Below are positions 35,374 to 44,831 of a stretch of 64,000 nt of DNA, in pieces. Made by a program: the position numbers and the translations under genes. How positions within the stretch are numbered: position 1 is the stretch's first letter; each line of letters starts with the position of its first letter. The DNA comes from Corticimicrobacter sp040137905 (GTDB taxonomy: Bacteria > Pseudomonadota > Gammaproteobacteria > Burkholderiales > Burkholderiaceae_B): contig NZ_JBEFDG010000066.1 of NCBI RefSeq assembly GCF_040137905.1, positions 47,359 through 111,358 on the forward strand, in the 5' to 3' direction. Under the pieces are notes generated by a model, which saw only the letters and a program-made list of their open reading frames with translations, was not told the origin of the DNA and did not search any database.

Positions 35374-35414
35374 CCGTGGTCGATGCGATTTCATCGCAGC
35401 GGCCACGGTTTTTT
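35374..35414 (+). terminator. Large hairpin with T-run between rpsO and pnp
   Basis: A 16-bp stem (35374-35389 with 35393-35408, one wobble and one mismatch) is followed by TTTTTT. It resembles an intrinsic terminator. In E. coli the equivalent region also holds an RNase III processing hairpin that lets PNPase control its own mRNA; that role here is inference. Confidence 0.8.
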
Positions 35415-35433
35415 ATTTGCAAGGAAAAAATCT

Positions 35434-37602
35434 ATGTTCAACAAAGTGAGCAAATCGTTCCAGTACGGCCAGCACACTGTGGTGCTGGAAACGGGCGAGA
35501 TCGCCCGCCAGGCTTCCGGCGCCGTCAAGGTGTCGATCGAGGACACCGTTGTGCTGGCGACCGTCGTGGCCCGCAAGACAGCCAAGCCCGGCCAGGACTT
35601 CTTCCCGCTGACCGTTGACTACATCGAGAAGACCTACGCCGCCGGCCGCATTCCCGGCGGTTTCTTCAAGCGCGAAGGCAAGCCTTCCGAAAAGGAAACC
35701 CTGACCTCGCGCCTGATCGATCGTCCGCTGCGTCCGCTGTTTCCCGAAGGTTTCTACAACGAAGTCCAGGTCGTGATCCACACGCTGTCGGTCGATCCCG
35801 AGATCGATCCCGACATCGCTGCCATGATCGGTTCGTCGGCTGCGCTGGCCATCTCCGGCATCCCCTTCAATGGCCCGATCGGTGCTGCCCGCGTCGGCTA
35901 CATCGATGGCCAGTATGTACTCAACCCCACTGCCAGCCAGCTCAAGGGTTCGCAGATGGACCTGGTTGTCGCCGGTACCGACAATGCCGTGCTGATGGTC
36001 GAATCCGAAGCCAAGCAACTGTCCGAAGAAGTGATGCTCGGCGGTGTGGTGTTCGGTCACGAGCAACTGCAGCAAGTCATCCAGGCCATCCGTGACCTGA
36101 CCGCAGAAGCCGGCAAGCCGGCCTGGGACTGGCAGCCTGCAGCGCGCAACGAAGCGCTGATCGCCACTGTTTCGGCTACCGCACAAAGCGGCCTGCAGAC
36201 CGCCTACCAGATCCGTGAAAAGCAGGCCCGTACGGCCCAGCTGTCGCAGGTCTATGCCGAAGTTCATGCCAAGCTGGCTGCCGATGCGCAAGCGCAAGGC
36301 CAGTCTGCACCGGACTCGGTCGAAGTCGACAACATCCTGTTTGATCTGGAGTCGCGCATCGTGCGTGGCCAGATCCTCAACGGCGAGCCCCGCATCGACG
36401 GCCGCGACACCCGCACCGTGCGTCCGATCAGCGTACGCCTGGGCGTGTTGCCGCGCGCGCACGGCAGCGCCCTGTTCACCCGTGGCGAAACCCAGGCGCT
36501 GGTTGTGGCCACGCTGGGTACCAAGCAGGATGAGCAGATCATCGATGCACTGATGGGCGAGTACCGCGATCGCTTCATGCTCCACTACAACATGCCACCG
36601 TTCGCCACCGGCGAAACCGGTCGCATCGGTGTGCCCAAGCGCCGCGAGATCGGCCACGGCCGTCTGGCCAAGCGTGCCCTGGTGCACCTGCTGCCCGAAC
36701 CTCAGGATTTCCAGTACACCATCCGTCTGGTGTCCGAGATCACCGAGTCCAATGGCTCTTCGTCGATGGCATCGGTCTGCGGCGGTTCACTGGCCATGAT
36801 GGATGCCGGCGTGCCGGTGGGTGATCACGTGGCTGGCGTGGCCATGGGCCTGATCAAGGAAGACAACAAGTTTGCCGTGCTGACCGACATCCTGGGCGAT
36901 GAGGATCACCTGGGCGACATGGACTTCAAGGTGGCGGGTACCGAAAACGGTATCACCGCGCTGCAGATGGACATCAAGATCCAGGGCATCACCAAGGAAA
37001 TCATGCAGGTTGCGCTGGCTCAGGCCCGCGAAGGCCGCCTGCACATCCTCGGCAAGATGCGCGATGCACTGGGCGAGTCGCGCCAGGAGCTGTCTGCGTT
37101 CGCACCGCGCATGCTGACCATGAAGATCAACCCCGAGAAGATCCGCGATGTGATCGGCAAGGGCGGTGCCACCATCCGTGCGCTGACCGAAGAAACCGGT
37201 GCACAGATCGATATCTCCGACGATGGCACCATCGTGATCTCCAGCGTGGATCTGGAGCGCGCCAAGGACGCCGAGCGTCGCATCGCCGAACTGACGGCCG
37301 ATGTCGAGGTGGGTCAGGTCTACGAAGGTACCGTGCTGCGTCTGCTGGACTTCGGCGGCATCGTGCAGGTCCTGCCGGGTCGTGATGGTCTGCTGCATAT
37401 CTCCGAGATTGCCAACTACCGCATCGCCAACATCAATGATGTGCTCAAGGTGGGTCAGCACGTTCGCGTCAAGGTCATCGAGGCTGATGACAAGGGCCGT
37501 CTGCGCCTGTCGGTCAAGGCCATCGGTGGCATCGAACAGCAGGGCGGTCCGGCAGCACCGGGTGCCGAACCGGCTGCGGCTGCAGACAACACGGCCGAGT
37601 AA
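35434..37602 (+). CDS. pnp: Polyribonucleotide nucleotidyltransferase (PNPase)
   Basis: PNPase degrades RNA phosphorolytically from the 3-prime end and is a core of the degradosome. The 722-residue product has two RNase PH-like domains (first about 10-140, second about 310-535 with MGEYRDRFMLHYNMPPFATG), a KH domain (INPEKIRDVIGKGGATIRAL) and an S1 domain (GQVYEGTVLRLLDFGGIVQV). An Ala/Pro-rich tail follows. AAGGAAAAAATCT before the ATG at 35434 fixes the start. It follows rpsO and is flanked downstream by two hairpins. Confidence 0.97.
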   Translation: MFNKVSKSFQYGQHTVVLETGEIARQASGAVKVSIEDTVVLATVVARKTAKPGQDFFPLTVDYIEKTYAAGRIPGGFFKREGKPSEKETLTSRLIDRPLRPLFPEGFYNEVQVVIHTLSVDPEIDPDIAAMIGSSAALAISGIPFNGPIGAARVGYIDGQYVLNPTASQLKGSQMDLVVAGTDNAVLMVESEAKQLSEEVMLGGVVFGHEQLQQVIQAIRDLTAEAGKPAWDWQPAARNEALIATVSATAQSGLQTAYQIREKQARTAQLSQVYAEVHAKLAADAQAQGQSAPDSVEVDNILFDLESRIVRGQILNGEPRIDGRDTRTVRPISVRLGVLPRAHGSALFTRGETQALVVATLGTKQDEQIIDALMGEYRDRFMLHYNMPPFATGETGRIGVPKRREIGHGRLAKRALVHLLPEPQDFQYTIRLVSEITESNGSSSMASVCGGSLAMMDAGVPVGDHVAGVAMGLIKEDNKFAVLTDILGDEDHLGDMDFKVAGTENGITALQMDIKIQGITKEIMQVALAQAREGRLHILGKMRDALGESRQELSAFAPRMLTMKINPEKIRDVIGKGGATIRALTEETGAQIDISDDGTIVISSVDLERAKDAERRIAELTADVEVGQVYEGTVLRLLDFGGIVQVLPGRDGLLHISEIANYRIANINDVLKVGQHVRVKVIEADDKGRLRLSVKAIGGIEQQGGPAAPGAEPAAAADNTAE

Positions 37603-37654
37603 TCGGCCTGCACATATCCGCCGACCTCTGTCGGCGGGTATGGTCAAGTAGCAT

Positions 37655-37680
37655 AATGGCACCTCAGGGTGCCATTTTTT
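37655..37680 (+). terminator. Terminator of pnp
   Basis: AATGGCACC pairs with GGTGCCATT and is followed by TTTT. A separate GC-rich hairpin without T-run (37615-37640) lies just upstream and may act as a 3-prime stabiliser. Confidence 0.85.
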
Positions 37681-37779
37681 GTCGCCGGGCCGTCCCAAGA
37701 TAAAAAACACCCCCTTTGTGGGGGTAGCGCCGGCGCACAGCGACAAGCGTGGGGGCATTTTTCATTTCAAGGATTCGGG

Positions 37780-38997
37780 ATGATCGATCTGGATGCAGTC
37801 AGGCTGGCCAAGGCGAATATCGGCGGCCAGGTGCAGAATACGCCGTTCGTGCTGTCGCGCACGCTGTCCGACATTGTCGGTGCCGAACTCTGGCTCAAAT
37901 TCGAAAATCTGCAGTTCACGGCTTCGTTCAAGGAGCGCGGTGCCCTGAACCGGATGCTGGCGCTGACCGAGGTTGAGCGGCAGCAGGGTGTGATCGCCGT
38001 GTCGGCCGGCAATCATGCCCAGGGCGTGGCCTATCATGCACAACGCATGAATGTGCCGGCAGTGATCGTGATGCCCCGCTTCACACCGACCGTCAAGGTA
38101 GCCAATACGCGCCGCTTCGGTGCCGAGGTAGTTCTGCACGGCGAGACGTTCGATGATGCCAAGGCCCACGGCGAAGTGCTGGCGCACGAACGCGGCCTGA
38201 TCATGATCCATCCCTACGACGATGCCCTGGTGATGGCAGGGCAGGGCACGGTCGCGCTGGAAATGCTGGACGTGCAGCCGGCCCTGGATATGCTGGTCGT
38301 ACCCATTGGTGGTGGTGGCCTGATCTCGGGCATTGCGGCGGCGGCCAAGGGGTTGCGGCCGGATATCCAGGTGATCGGCGTGCAGACCGAACGTTTCCCT
38401 GCCATGTTTTCTGCGATTACCGGACAGGTGCGGGAGTCGGGCCACTATACGATTGCCGAAGGAATTGCGGTCAAGTCGCCAGGCGACTTGACCCGCGAGG
38501 TCGTGGCGCGGCATGTGGATCGTATCGAACTGGTCGATGAAAGCGATATCGAGCATGCCATCGTCATGCTGCTCGAAATCGAAAAGACCGTCGTCGAAGG
38601 GGCGGGGGCTGCCGGCCTGGCAGCTTTGCTGCGAGCGCGCAAGGACGGGCGCATGGATTATCGCGGACGCCGCATCGGGCTGGTGCTGACGGGAGGCAAT
38701 ATCGACCCCCTGATGCTGGCTGACCTGATCGAGCGCGGTATGGTGCGGGCAGGTCGCCTGGCACGCATCCGGGTCAAGTTGCGTGATCTGCCGGGTGCGC
38801 TGTCACGCGCCACGCAATTGATCGCCGATGCCCATGCCAACGTGACCGAAGTGCATCACCAGCGCGCCTTCACGGCACTGCCCGTGCAGGATGTCGAGGT
38901 CGATTTCGTAATCCAGACTCGCGATCATGCGCATGTGCAGGATGTGATTGCACGCCTCAATGCGGCCGGATTCCTGGCTGGGGATCACGGTCACTGA
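37780..38997 (+). CDS. ilvA: Threonine ammonia-lyase with C-terminal ACT domain
   Basis: The enzyme deaminates threonine to 2-oxobutanoate. The 405-residue product has the fold-type II PLP domain with Lys51 in FTASFKERGALNRML, SAGNHAQGVAYHA and the Gly-rich phosphate loop PIGGGGLISGIA. A single C-terminal ACT domain (about 330-405; RIRVKLRDLPGALSRATQL) completes it. This one-ACT layout of about 400 residues differs from the long two-ACT IlvA of E. coli, so it may be catabolic or biosynthetic. AAGGATTCGGG precedes the ATG. It is monocistronic between pnp and the iron-signalling operon. Confidence 0.88.
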   Translation: MIDLDAVRLAKANIGGQVQNTPFVLSRTLSDIVGAELWLKFENLQFTASFKERGALNRMLALTEVERQQGVIAVSAGNHAQGVAYHAQRMNVPAVIVMPRFTPTVKVANTRRFGAEVVLHGETFDDAKAHGEVLAHERGLIMIHPYDDALVMAGQGTVALEMLDVQPALDMLVVPIGGGGLISGIAAAAKGLRPDIQVIGVQTERFPAMFSAITGQVRESGHYTIAEGIAVKSPGDLTREVVARHVDRIELVDESDIEHAIVMLLEIEKTVVEGAGAAGLAALLRARKDGRMDYRGRRIGLVLTGGNIDPLMLADLIERGMVRAGRLARIRVKLRDLPGALSRATQLIADAHANVTEVHHQRAFTALPVQDVEVDFVIQTRDHAHVQDVIARLNAAGFLAGDHGH

Positions 38998-39103
38998 GCG
39001 CTTTTTGGCGCAATGCTGGTTGGTTTGCTCATCACGATAATCGGAAAGCTTCTCATGCTATATTTGTTTGATTATGCTTTCCGTTTTCATTTGATGTTGA
39101 CCG

Positions 39104-39619
39104 ATGTCGGAGTCTCCTGCCGATCCCAAATCCGCTGTTCGGACGTTGTATCTGGACCACCACGGCTGGCTGTTGTCCCGGTTGCGCAGGCGCACGCGCA
39201 ACCATGCCGATGCTGAAGACCTGACGGCAGACACGTTCGTCGAAATCATCCGTTCGCGTGTCGATCCCCTCTCACTGGGCGAGCCCCGGGCGTTCCTGAC
39301 CACGATCGCGCAGCGCCTGCTGTATCGTTTTCAGCGGCGTGCCGAACTCGAGCGGGCCTATCTCGAACGCCTGGCGTTGCTGCCTGAAGCGCTGGCCCCT
39401 TCTCCCGAAGACCAGTTCCTGGTGATGCAAGCGATCCGCCTGCTGGACAGTGCCCTGTCAACGCTGACGATAGAGGCGCGCACGGCTTTCCTGTGCAACC
39501 AGCTTGATGGCATGAGCCATGAAGAAATTGCCGTCTGCCTCAATGTATCGGTGCGCACGGTTGGTCGCTATATCCGGCAGGCCATGACCTGTTGCTATCT
39601 GGCGGAGTGGGCTGCATGA
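39104..39619 (+). CDS. FecI-type ECF sigma factor
   Basis: The 171-residue product has sigma region 2 (LYLDHHGWLLSRLRRRTRNH, DAEDLTADTFVEIIRS) and region 4 (LSTLTIEARTAFLCNQLDGM, SHEEIAVCLNVSVRTVGRYI), typical of iron-starvation ECF sigma factors. Its stop codon overlaps the start of the FecR-like gene (ATGA), and a TonB receptor with signalling domain follows. Together they form a cell-surface signalling unit in which the sigma factor activates the receptor gene. I did not find a convincing Fur box upstream, though iron control would be expected. Confidence 0.9.
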   Translation: MSESPADPKSAVRTLYLDHHGWLLSRLRRRTRNHADAEDLTADTFVEIIRSRVDPLSLGEPRAFLTTIAQRLLYRFQRRAELERAYLERLALLPEALAPSPEDQFLVMQAIRLLDSALSTLTIEARTAFLCNQLDGMSHEEIAVCLNVSVRTVGRYIRQAMTCCYLAEWAA

Positions 39620-40626
39620 CGAATACCACCAGGCTGGAACGTACCATCCACGAAGCCATTGACTGGGCGGTGCGCCTGCAAAGCCAGGGGGCCGGGAAAA
39701 CGCCGGACCCTGTGCAGCAGGCGGATTTCGAGCGCTGGCTGGCCCAGAGTCCCGATCATGTCAATGCCTGGGCACGCCTGCAGACGCGTCTCGATATTCC
39801 CGCTGCTGTCCGAGGGGTGGATCAGCGTGCTATCGGCCAGGCCCGGCAAGCCCGCGAAATACTGACCCTGCCGCGTCGTCGCGGTGCGCTCAAGAGCTTG
39901 CTCGGGCTTGGGCTGGGCGCAGGGGCGGCGGCTTTGCTGGTGCGGGAAGGTGTGCAGTGGTCAAGGCCCATGCTGGCCGATCTGCGCACCGGGATCGGAG
40001 AACGGCTGCAACGGCAGTTGGCCGACGGCAGCGCGCTTTATCTCAATGCCGCCTCTGCCGTGGACATGGTGTTCGACGCCAGCCAGCGATCATTGACGCT
40101 GCATGCCGGTGAGTTGCTGGTGCAGGTGGCACCCGATCCGGGCAGGCCTTTTGTCGTTCGTACGGCACAGGGACAGGTGCGGGCGCTGGGTACGCGCTTC
40201 CTGGTACGTTGCGATCCCGATGCGGGGCGTACCTGGGTCAGCGTGCAGGAGCATGCGGTACAGGTCTCTGCCAATCAGACAAAAGATCCTGCTGGCAACA
40301 CATCATTGCGGCTTGATGCAGGCAGTCAGGCCTGGATCGATATCGATGGCGTGCATCGGGCTGGCCTTGCGTCTGTGTCCATGGATGCGGATGCCTGGCT
40401 GCACGGGCGTCTGGCAGTGCTGGATGCGCCTTTGTCCGATGTCCTGGACCGGCTGCGGCCCTACCGCAGTGGCATTATCCGGATTGATCCCGCCGTGGCT
40501 GACCTGCGCGTGCAGGGTGTGTTTTCGCTGGACGACACCGACCGGACGCTGCGTGCCCTGGCCGAGACGCAGCCTCTGCGTATCGATTACTACAGCCGCT
40601 GGATCGTCATGGTGCGGCCTCGTTGA
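39616..40626 (+). CDS. FecR-type anti-sigma regulator
   Basis: FecR proteins span the inner membrane, hold the sigma factor in check and receive the signal from the receptor in the periplasm. The 336-residue product has the N-terminal cytoplasmic DUF4880 segment (FERWLAQSPDHVNAWARLQ), one membrane span near residue 100 (LLGLGLGAGAAALLV) and a periplasmic FecR domain with QRQLADGSALYLNAASAVDM and FVVRTAQGQVRALGTRFLVR. A C-terminal STN-like segment (DAPLSDVLDRLRPY) contacts the receptor in known systems. The 4-base overlap with the sigma gene implies coupled translation. Confidence 0.9.
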   Translation: MTNTTRLERTIHEAIDWAVRLQSQGAGKTPDPVQQADFERWLAQSPDHVNAWARLQTRLDIPAAVRGVDQRAIGQARQAREILTLPRRRGALKSLLGLGLGAGAAALLVREGVQWSRPMLADLRTGIGERLQRQLADGSALYLNAASAVDMVFDASQRSLTLHAGELLVQVAPDPGRPFVVRTAQGQVRALGTRFLVRCDPDAGRTWVSVQEHAVQVSANQTKDPAGNTSLRLDAGSQAWIDIDGVHRAGLASVSMDADAWLHGRLAVLDAPLSDVLDRLRPYRSGIIRIDPAVADLRVQGVFSLDDTDRTLRALAETQPLRIDYYSRWIVMVRPR

Positions 40627-40742
40627 TGCCTGCATGATTTGCCGAGGCCATCTGGCCAATTTGTAACTGCGTGTCCGATGGTGTCGGTTTCAATGCACAT
40701 ACCTCCTGAACACAACACGAAATATCTATCAGGAGCGTTTCA

Positions 40743-43217
40743 ATGAACAAGCAGTACATGCCGTTTCGTCCAGGCATCCTGGCGGCAGCCATTTCCCTGG
40801 CGCTGTGCATTCCCACTCTCTGGCACCAGGAGGTCAGGGCGGAGCAGGGCAGTGCGGAAATCCAGACATTCGACCTGCCGACAGCGCCGCTGGCCGAAAC
40901 TCTTAATGCCATTGCTACCCGTAGCGGACGCCTGATCTCGGTCTCCCCATCGTTGACGCGTGGCCTGCAGGCACCTGCAGTACGTGGTGACCTGACGGCC
41001 GAGCAGGCCGTCCGGCAGGCGCTGGCAGGGAGTGACCTTGTGCTGCGTGTGACGACAAGTGGCGTGCTGACATTGGAGCGCGCGCCTGCTGCGGATGTGC
41101 AGGCCCTGGATACAGTCACGGTGCGCGGGGCTTCCGATGCGGCTACCGAAGGCAGCGGCAGTTATGCCGTGGCGGGTGTGTCGCGTACGGCCACGCGCCT
41201 GCCGATGACGCTGCGCGAGACACCACAGAGCATCAGCGTAGTGACACGCCAGCGTATCGAGGACGAAGGACTCAACAGCGTCGAAGCAGTATTGAACCAG
41301 ACACCGGGCATCTCGATAGAGAATGTCGGTGCAAGCCGCTATACGATCTATTCGCGCGGTTATGCCATCGACAATTTCCAGCTCGATGGCATCGTGACGG
41401 CCATGGATATTGTGTCGCAGAATATTCCCCAGAGCCAGTCGGACATGGCCATCTATGATCGGGTCGAAGTCTTGCGCGGCGCAGCCGGCCTGATGACCGG
41501 GGCAGGGGACCCGTCCGGGACGTTGAATCTGGTCCGCAAGAAACCCACGCATGAATTCCAGGGGCATGTTGCCGTCAGTGGTGGTTCATGGGATCGCTAC
41601 CGCGCCGAACTGGACCTGTCCGGTCCGCTGGCCGCCAATGGCCGCCTGAGAGGCAGGGTCGTGGGAGCCCATGAGGAAGGCAATACCCATATCGACTACT
41701 ACAGCCAGAACAAGACGGTGCTGTATGGTGTGCTGGAGGCCGATGTCACCGACAGTACGCTGGTCACGCTGGGGGTGGATTACCAACATACCAATCCACG
41801 CGGCCAGTCCTCTACCGGATTGCCTCTGTTCTACAACGATGGCTCGCAGACTGATTTCGATGCCTCGGACAATGCGGCGGCACGCTGGAACCGCAACGAA
41901 ATGAGGGTCTACAACACGTTTCTGAGTGTGGAGCAGCAATTGCCTGCGGACTGGACTTTCAAGGTGTCGGCCAATCATCTTGAAGGCACGCGCAAGTTCT
42001 CGGGGGCCGCGGCAAGTTGGGGTTTTCCGGATCGGGATACCGGTGAAGGCGTGCGACTGTATGGGGGACTTGGCCGCGCTGCGCAGCGCCAGAGCGGAAT
42101 CGATGCCCAGTTCCAGGGACCGTTCGAGCTATGGGGCCGACGCCATGATGCCGTACTGGGTGTCAACTGGACCGAATACGAAAATCACCACGAACCCATG
42201 CGGGGTGCCGGTATCGAAGGGCGCTACGTCAATATCCATGACTGGGGCAATCAGACGGCAGGGCCAGCCGTGACCGGGGAAAAGCTGATGGATTACGACG
42301 GCTGGCAGAAACAGCGTGGTGCCTACGCCGCCCTGCGTCTGAGGCCACGTGATGATCTGGCTGTAATCGTGGGTGCGCGCGTCAGCAGCTATGACTACCA
42401 GCTGTCTCAGATCTATGTCAGTCCGGCCCTGGCACGTAACAACAAGATCACCCGCATGCGCGAATCCGGCGTGGTGACGCCCTATGCCGGCATTGTCTAC
42501 GATCTTGACGATACGCATTCGGCCTATGCCAGCTACACCAGTATTTTCAAGCCGCAGAGCCAGCGCGACAGCAGCGGGGCCGTACTTGACCCGCGCAAGG
42601 GAGACAATTTCGAAATCGGTCTCAAGAGCGAGTTCCTGGAGGGGCGGCTCAACAGCGCGATCGCGCTCTATCAGATCCGTCAGGACAACCTGGCCGAGCT
42701 CGATCCGGGACAGACCGTGCCGGGGACTTCACCGGTGGAAGCCGCCTATCGTGCGGTCAAGGGTGCGAAGACCACGGGTCTGGACATGGAACTGGCGGGT
42801 GAGGTCCTGCCTGGCTGGCAACTGGGGTTGAGCTATAACTATGCTCTCTCCATGAATGCCGACGGCGAACAGATCCGCACGATCTTTCCGCGCCATATGG
42901 CCAAGCTGTGGACGACTTACAGGTTGCCGGGTGATCTGAACCGACTGACGCTGGGCGGCGGCGTCAATTGGCAGAGTCGCATTCACTACAGTGCCACGAC
43001 GTGGGATTTGCCTGGTGTGGTGTTGCAGGGTCAGCAGTCGGCATATGCCGTGGTGAACCTGATGACGCGCTATGATTTCAGTCATCAGTTGTCGGCCACG
43101 TTGAATATCAATAACGTGTTCGACAGAAAATACCTGCAGGGTCTGGACCAGACCTTCCATACCGGACTGTACGCACCGACGCGCAATGCCATGCTGACAC
43201 TGCGCTATCAGTTCTGA
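40743..43217 (+). CDS. TonB-dependent siderophore receptor with N-terminal signalling domain
   Basis: The 824-residue outer-membrane receptor has a signal peptide (cleavage near VRA-EQG at residue 33), an STN signalling domain (about 40-112), a TonB box DTVTV (123-127), a plug domain (TPQSISVVTRQRIEDEGLNS, VEVLRGAAGLMTGAGDPSG) and a 22-strand barrel ending in the usual aromatic LTLRYQF. The plug resembles FhuE/FoxA/FpvA-type hydroxamate siderophore receptors. The STN domain fits transcriptional signalling to the upstream FecR/sigma pair. AGGAG lies upstream of the ATG. The ligand cannot be named from the sequence. Confidence 0.92.
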   Translation: MNKQYMPFRPGILAAAISLALCIPTLWHQEVRAEQGSAEIQTFDLPTAPLAETLNAIATRSGRLISVSPSLTRGLQAPAVRGDLTAEQAVRQALAGSDLVLRVTTSGVLTLERAPAADVQALDTVTVRGASDAATEGSGSYAVAGVSRTATRLPMTLRETPQSISVVTRQRIEDEGLNSVEAVLNQTPGISIENVGASRYTIYSRGYAIDNFQLDGIVTAMDIVSQNIPQSQSDMAIYDRVEVLRGAAGLMTGAGDPSGTLNLVRKKPTHEFQGHVAVSGGSWDRYRAELDLSGPLAANGRLRGRVVGAHEEGNTHIDYYSQNKTVLYGVLEADVTDSTLVTLGVDYQHTNPRGQSSTGLPLFYNDGSQTDFDASDNAAARWNRNEMRVYNTFLSVEQQLPADWTFKVSANHLEGTRKFSGAAASWGFPDRDTGEGVRLYGGLGRAAQRQSGIDAQFQGPFELWGRRHDAVLGVNWTEYENHHEPMRGAGIEGRYVNIHDWGNQTAGPAVTGEKLMDYDGWQKQRGAYAALRLRPRDDLAVIVGARVSSYDYQLSQIYVSPALARNNKITRMRESGVVTPYAGIVYDLDDTHSAYASYTSIFKPQSQRDSSGAVLDPRKGDNFEIGLKSEFLEGRLNSAIALYQIRQDNLAELDPGQTVPGTSPVEAAYRAVKGAKTTGLDMELAGEVLPGWQLGLSYNYALSMNADGEQIRTIFPRHMAKLWTTYRLPGDLNRLTLGGGVNWQSRIHYSATTWDLPGVVLQGQQSAYAVVNLMTRYDFSHQLSATLNINNVFDRKYLQGLDQTFHTGLYAPTRNAMLTLRYQF

Positions 43218-43221
43218 TGTG

Positions 43222-43247
43222 GAACAGGCCCCTTGCGGGGCCTGTTC
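43222..43247. terminator. Hairpin between receptor and convergent dehydrogenase gene
   Basis: An 11-bp perfect stem GAACAGGCCCC / GGGGCCTGTTC with a TTGC loop. There is no long T-run on either side, but its place between convergent genes suggests a terminator. Confidence 0.6.
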
Positions 43248-43260
43248 GAGAGCGGCTGCT

Positions 43261-44697
43261 TTACAGTACCTTGCCAGGATTCATGATGCCATGCGGATCG
43301 AGCGCCTGTTTGATCTGCCGCATCAGCTTGAGTGCCAGCGGATCCTTGTATTCCAGGAAGGCATGACGCTTGAGCTGGCCGATTCCGTGCTCGGCGCTGA
43401 TGCTGCCACCGTGCCTGATCACTTCGTCGTAGACTGCCTCGGTCAGGGCATCTCCCTCATCGGCAGCCCAACGGGTGGCGGCACCTTCCGGGCGAGACAG
43501 GTTGTAGTGCAGGTTGCCATCGCCGAAGTGGCCGAATACGAACAGGCGCGTACCGGGACGGGTCGCCTCGACCCGTTGGGCGGCGGATGCCATGAAGTCC
43601 GGGATCTGACCGATGGGTAGCGAGATATCGTGCTTGAGGTGCGGGCCGTCGGCGCGCTGAGCCTCCGAAATCTCTTCGCGCATGCGCCAGAATTGGGTGG
43701 TCTGCGCCAGCGACGTGGAGATCACCACATCCACGCACAGTTCCTGCTCCAGTGCTTCGCCCAGTGCCTCTTCGAGCAGTGCCGACAGGCCTGCCTCGTC
43801 GGTGGTGTCGCCCAGCTCGATCAGCACGTAGCCTGCGTAGGGCGCATCGAAGGGCGAGCGCATCTGCGGCACGTGTGTCTGCACCAGTTCCAGGCAATCG
43901 TGGGTGAAGTACTCGAAAGCCTGGATGCGCTGGCCACAACTGCGGTACAGCAGGCTGAACAGTTCCAGTGCATGTTGCGGGTTGTCGACTGCGGCCAGGG
44001 CCACGCCGCGCGCCGTGCACTGTGGTAACAGCTTGAGGACTACGCCGGTAATGATGCCCAGCGTACCCTCTGCACCGATGAACAGTTGCTTGAGGTCGTA
44101 TCCGGTGTTGTCCTTGCGCAGCGTATTCAGCCCGTTCCAGATTTCACCGTCAGGCAGCACGACTTCCAGGCCCAGGACCAGATCGCGGGTCATGCCGTAG
44201 CGCACGACATTGATGCCTCCCGCATTGGTGGCGACGTTGCCACCGATCACGCAGGAGTCCTGTGCCGCCAGGCTCAGGGGCAGAAAGCGGTGTTCGGCCT
44301 CGGCGGCACGCTGCAGTTCGCCCAGAATGCAGCCGGCATCGGCCACCATGACGTTGGCCAGCGTGTCGATAGTGCGGATCTGGTTCATCCGGTCCAGGCT
44401 GATGACCACGTTGCGCGGGTCCTGATCCGGGGTGGCACCACCGCATAGCCCGGTATTGCCGCCACGGGGGGAAATGGGCGCACGCAGTTCGTGGCACAGG
44501 CGCACGCAATGCGACACTTCTTCTGTATTGCGCGGGCGCAGGACCGCCACGGCCTGACCCTGGTACATGCCGCGCCAGTCGCGCACGTAGGGCGCGATGT
44601 CGTCAGGCTGGGTCAGGAGAATGGGCGCGTCGAGTTCGGCGCTCAGGCGGGCCAGGATATCTGCGGGTGCCGGCAGCGGCGTGGAGGAATGCGACAT
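43261..44697 (-). CDS. FAD-linked D-2-hydroxyacid dehydrogenase (GlcD / D2HGDH-like)
   Basis: The 478-residue product is a PCMH-type flavoprotein that oxidises a D-2-hydroxyacid. It has the FAD-binding region ISPRGGNTGLCGGATPDQD and VIGGNVATNAGGINVVRYGM, and the FAD-oxidase C-terminal domain with FGHFGDGNLHYNL and SAEHGIGQLKRHAFLEYKDP (metal and substrate-binding His). Length and motifs fit D-lactate, D-glycolate or D-2-hydroxyglutarate dehydrogenases, which cannot be separated by eye. The ATG at 44697 is preferred to an upstream TTG. It stands alone; no glcE/glcF partners are present, favouring a single-subunit enzyme. Confidence 0.88.
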   Translation of the reverse strand: MSHSSTPLPAPADILARLSAELDAPILLTQPDDIAPYVRDWRGMYQGQAVAVLRPRNTEEVSHCVRLCHELRAPISPRGGNTGLCGGATPDQDPRNVVISLDRMNQIRTIDTLANVMVADAGCILGELQRAAEAEHRFLPLSLAAQDSCVIGGNVATNAGGINVVRYGMTRDLVLGLEVVLPDGEIWNGLNTLRKDNTGYDLKQLFIGAEGTLGIITGVVLKLLPQCTARGVALAAVDNPQHALELFSLLYRSCGQRIQAFEYFTHDCLELVQTHVPQMRSPFDAPYAGYVLIELGDTTDEAGLSALLEEALGEALEQELCVDVVISTSLAQTTQFWRMREEISEAQRADGPHLKHDISLPIGQIPDFMASAAQRVEATRPGTRLFVFGHFGDGNLHYNLSRPEGAATRWAADEGDALTEAVYDEVIRHGGSISAEHGIGQLKRHAFLEYKDPLALKLMRQIKQALDPHGIMNPGKVL

Positions 44698-44831
44698 GGC
44701 AGGCAATGATCGGTCAGAAAGACGGAAAGCGTGTGCGGGCAGGCTGTTTCGGACACTGTGCCGATACAGGAGGCAAACGACTATTTTAGCGGTTTGAACA
44801 GGGCTTTGCAGTGTTCAGGCCAGGCCCGGAA

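Noticed and set aside
38998..39103. Fur box upstream of the FecI-type sigma gene
   Set aside because: Only a GATAAT half site is visible; the second half does not match the 19-bp inverted repeat well enough.
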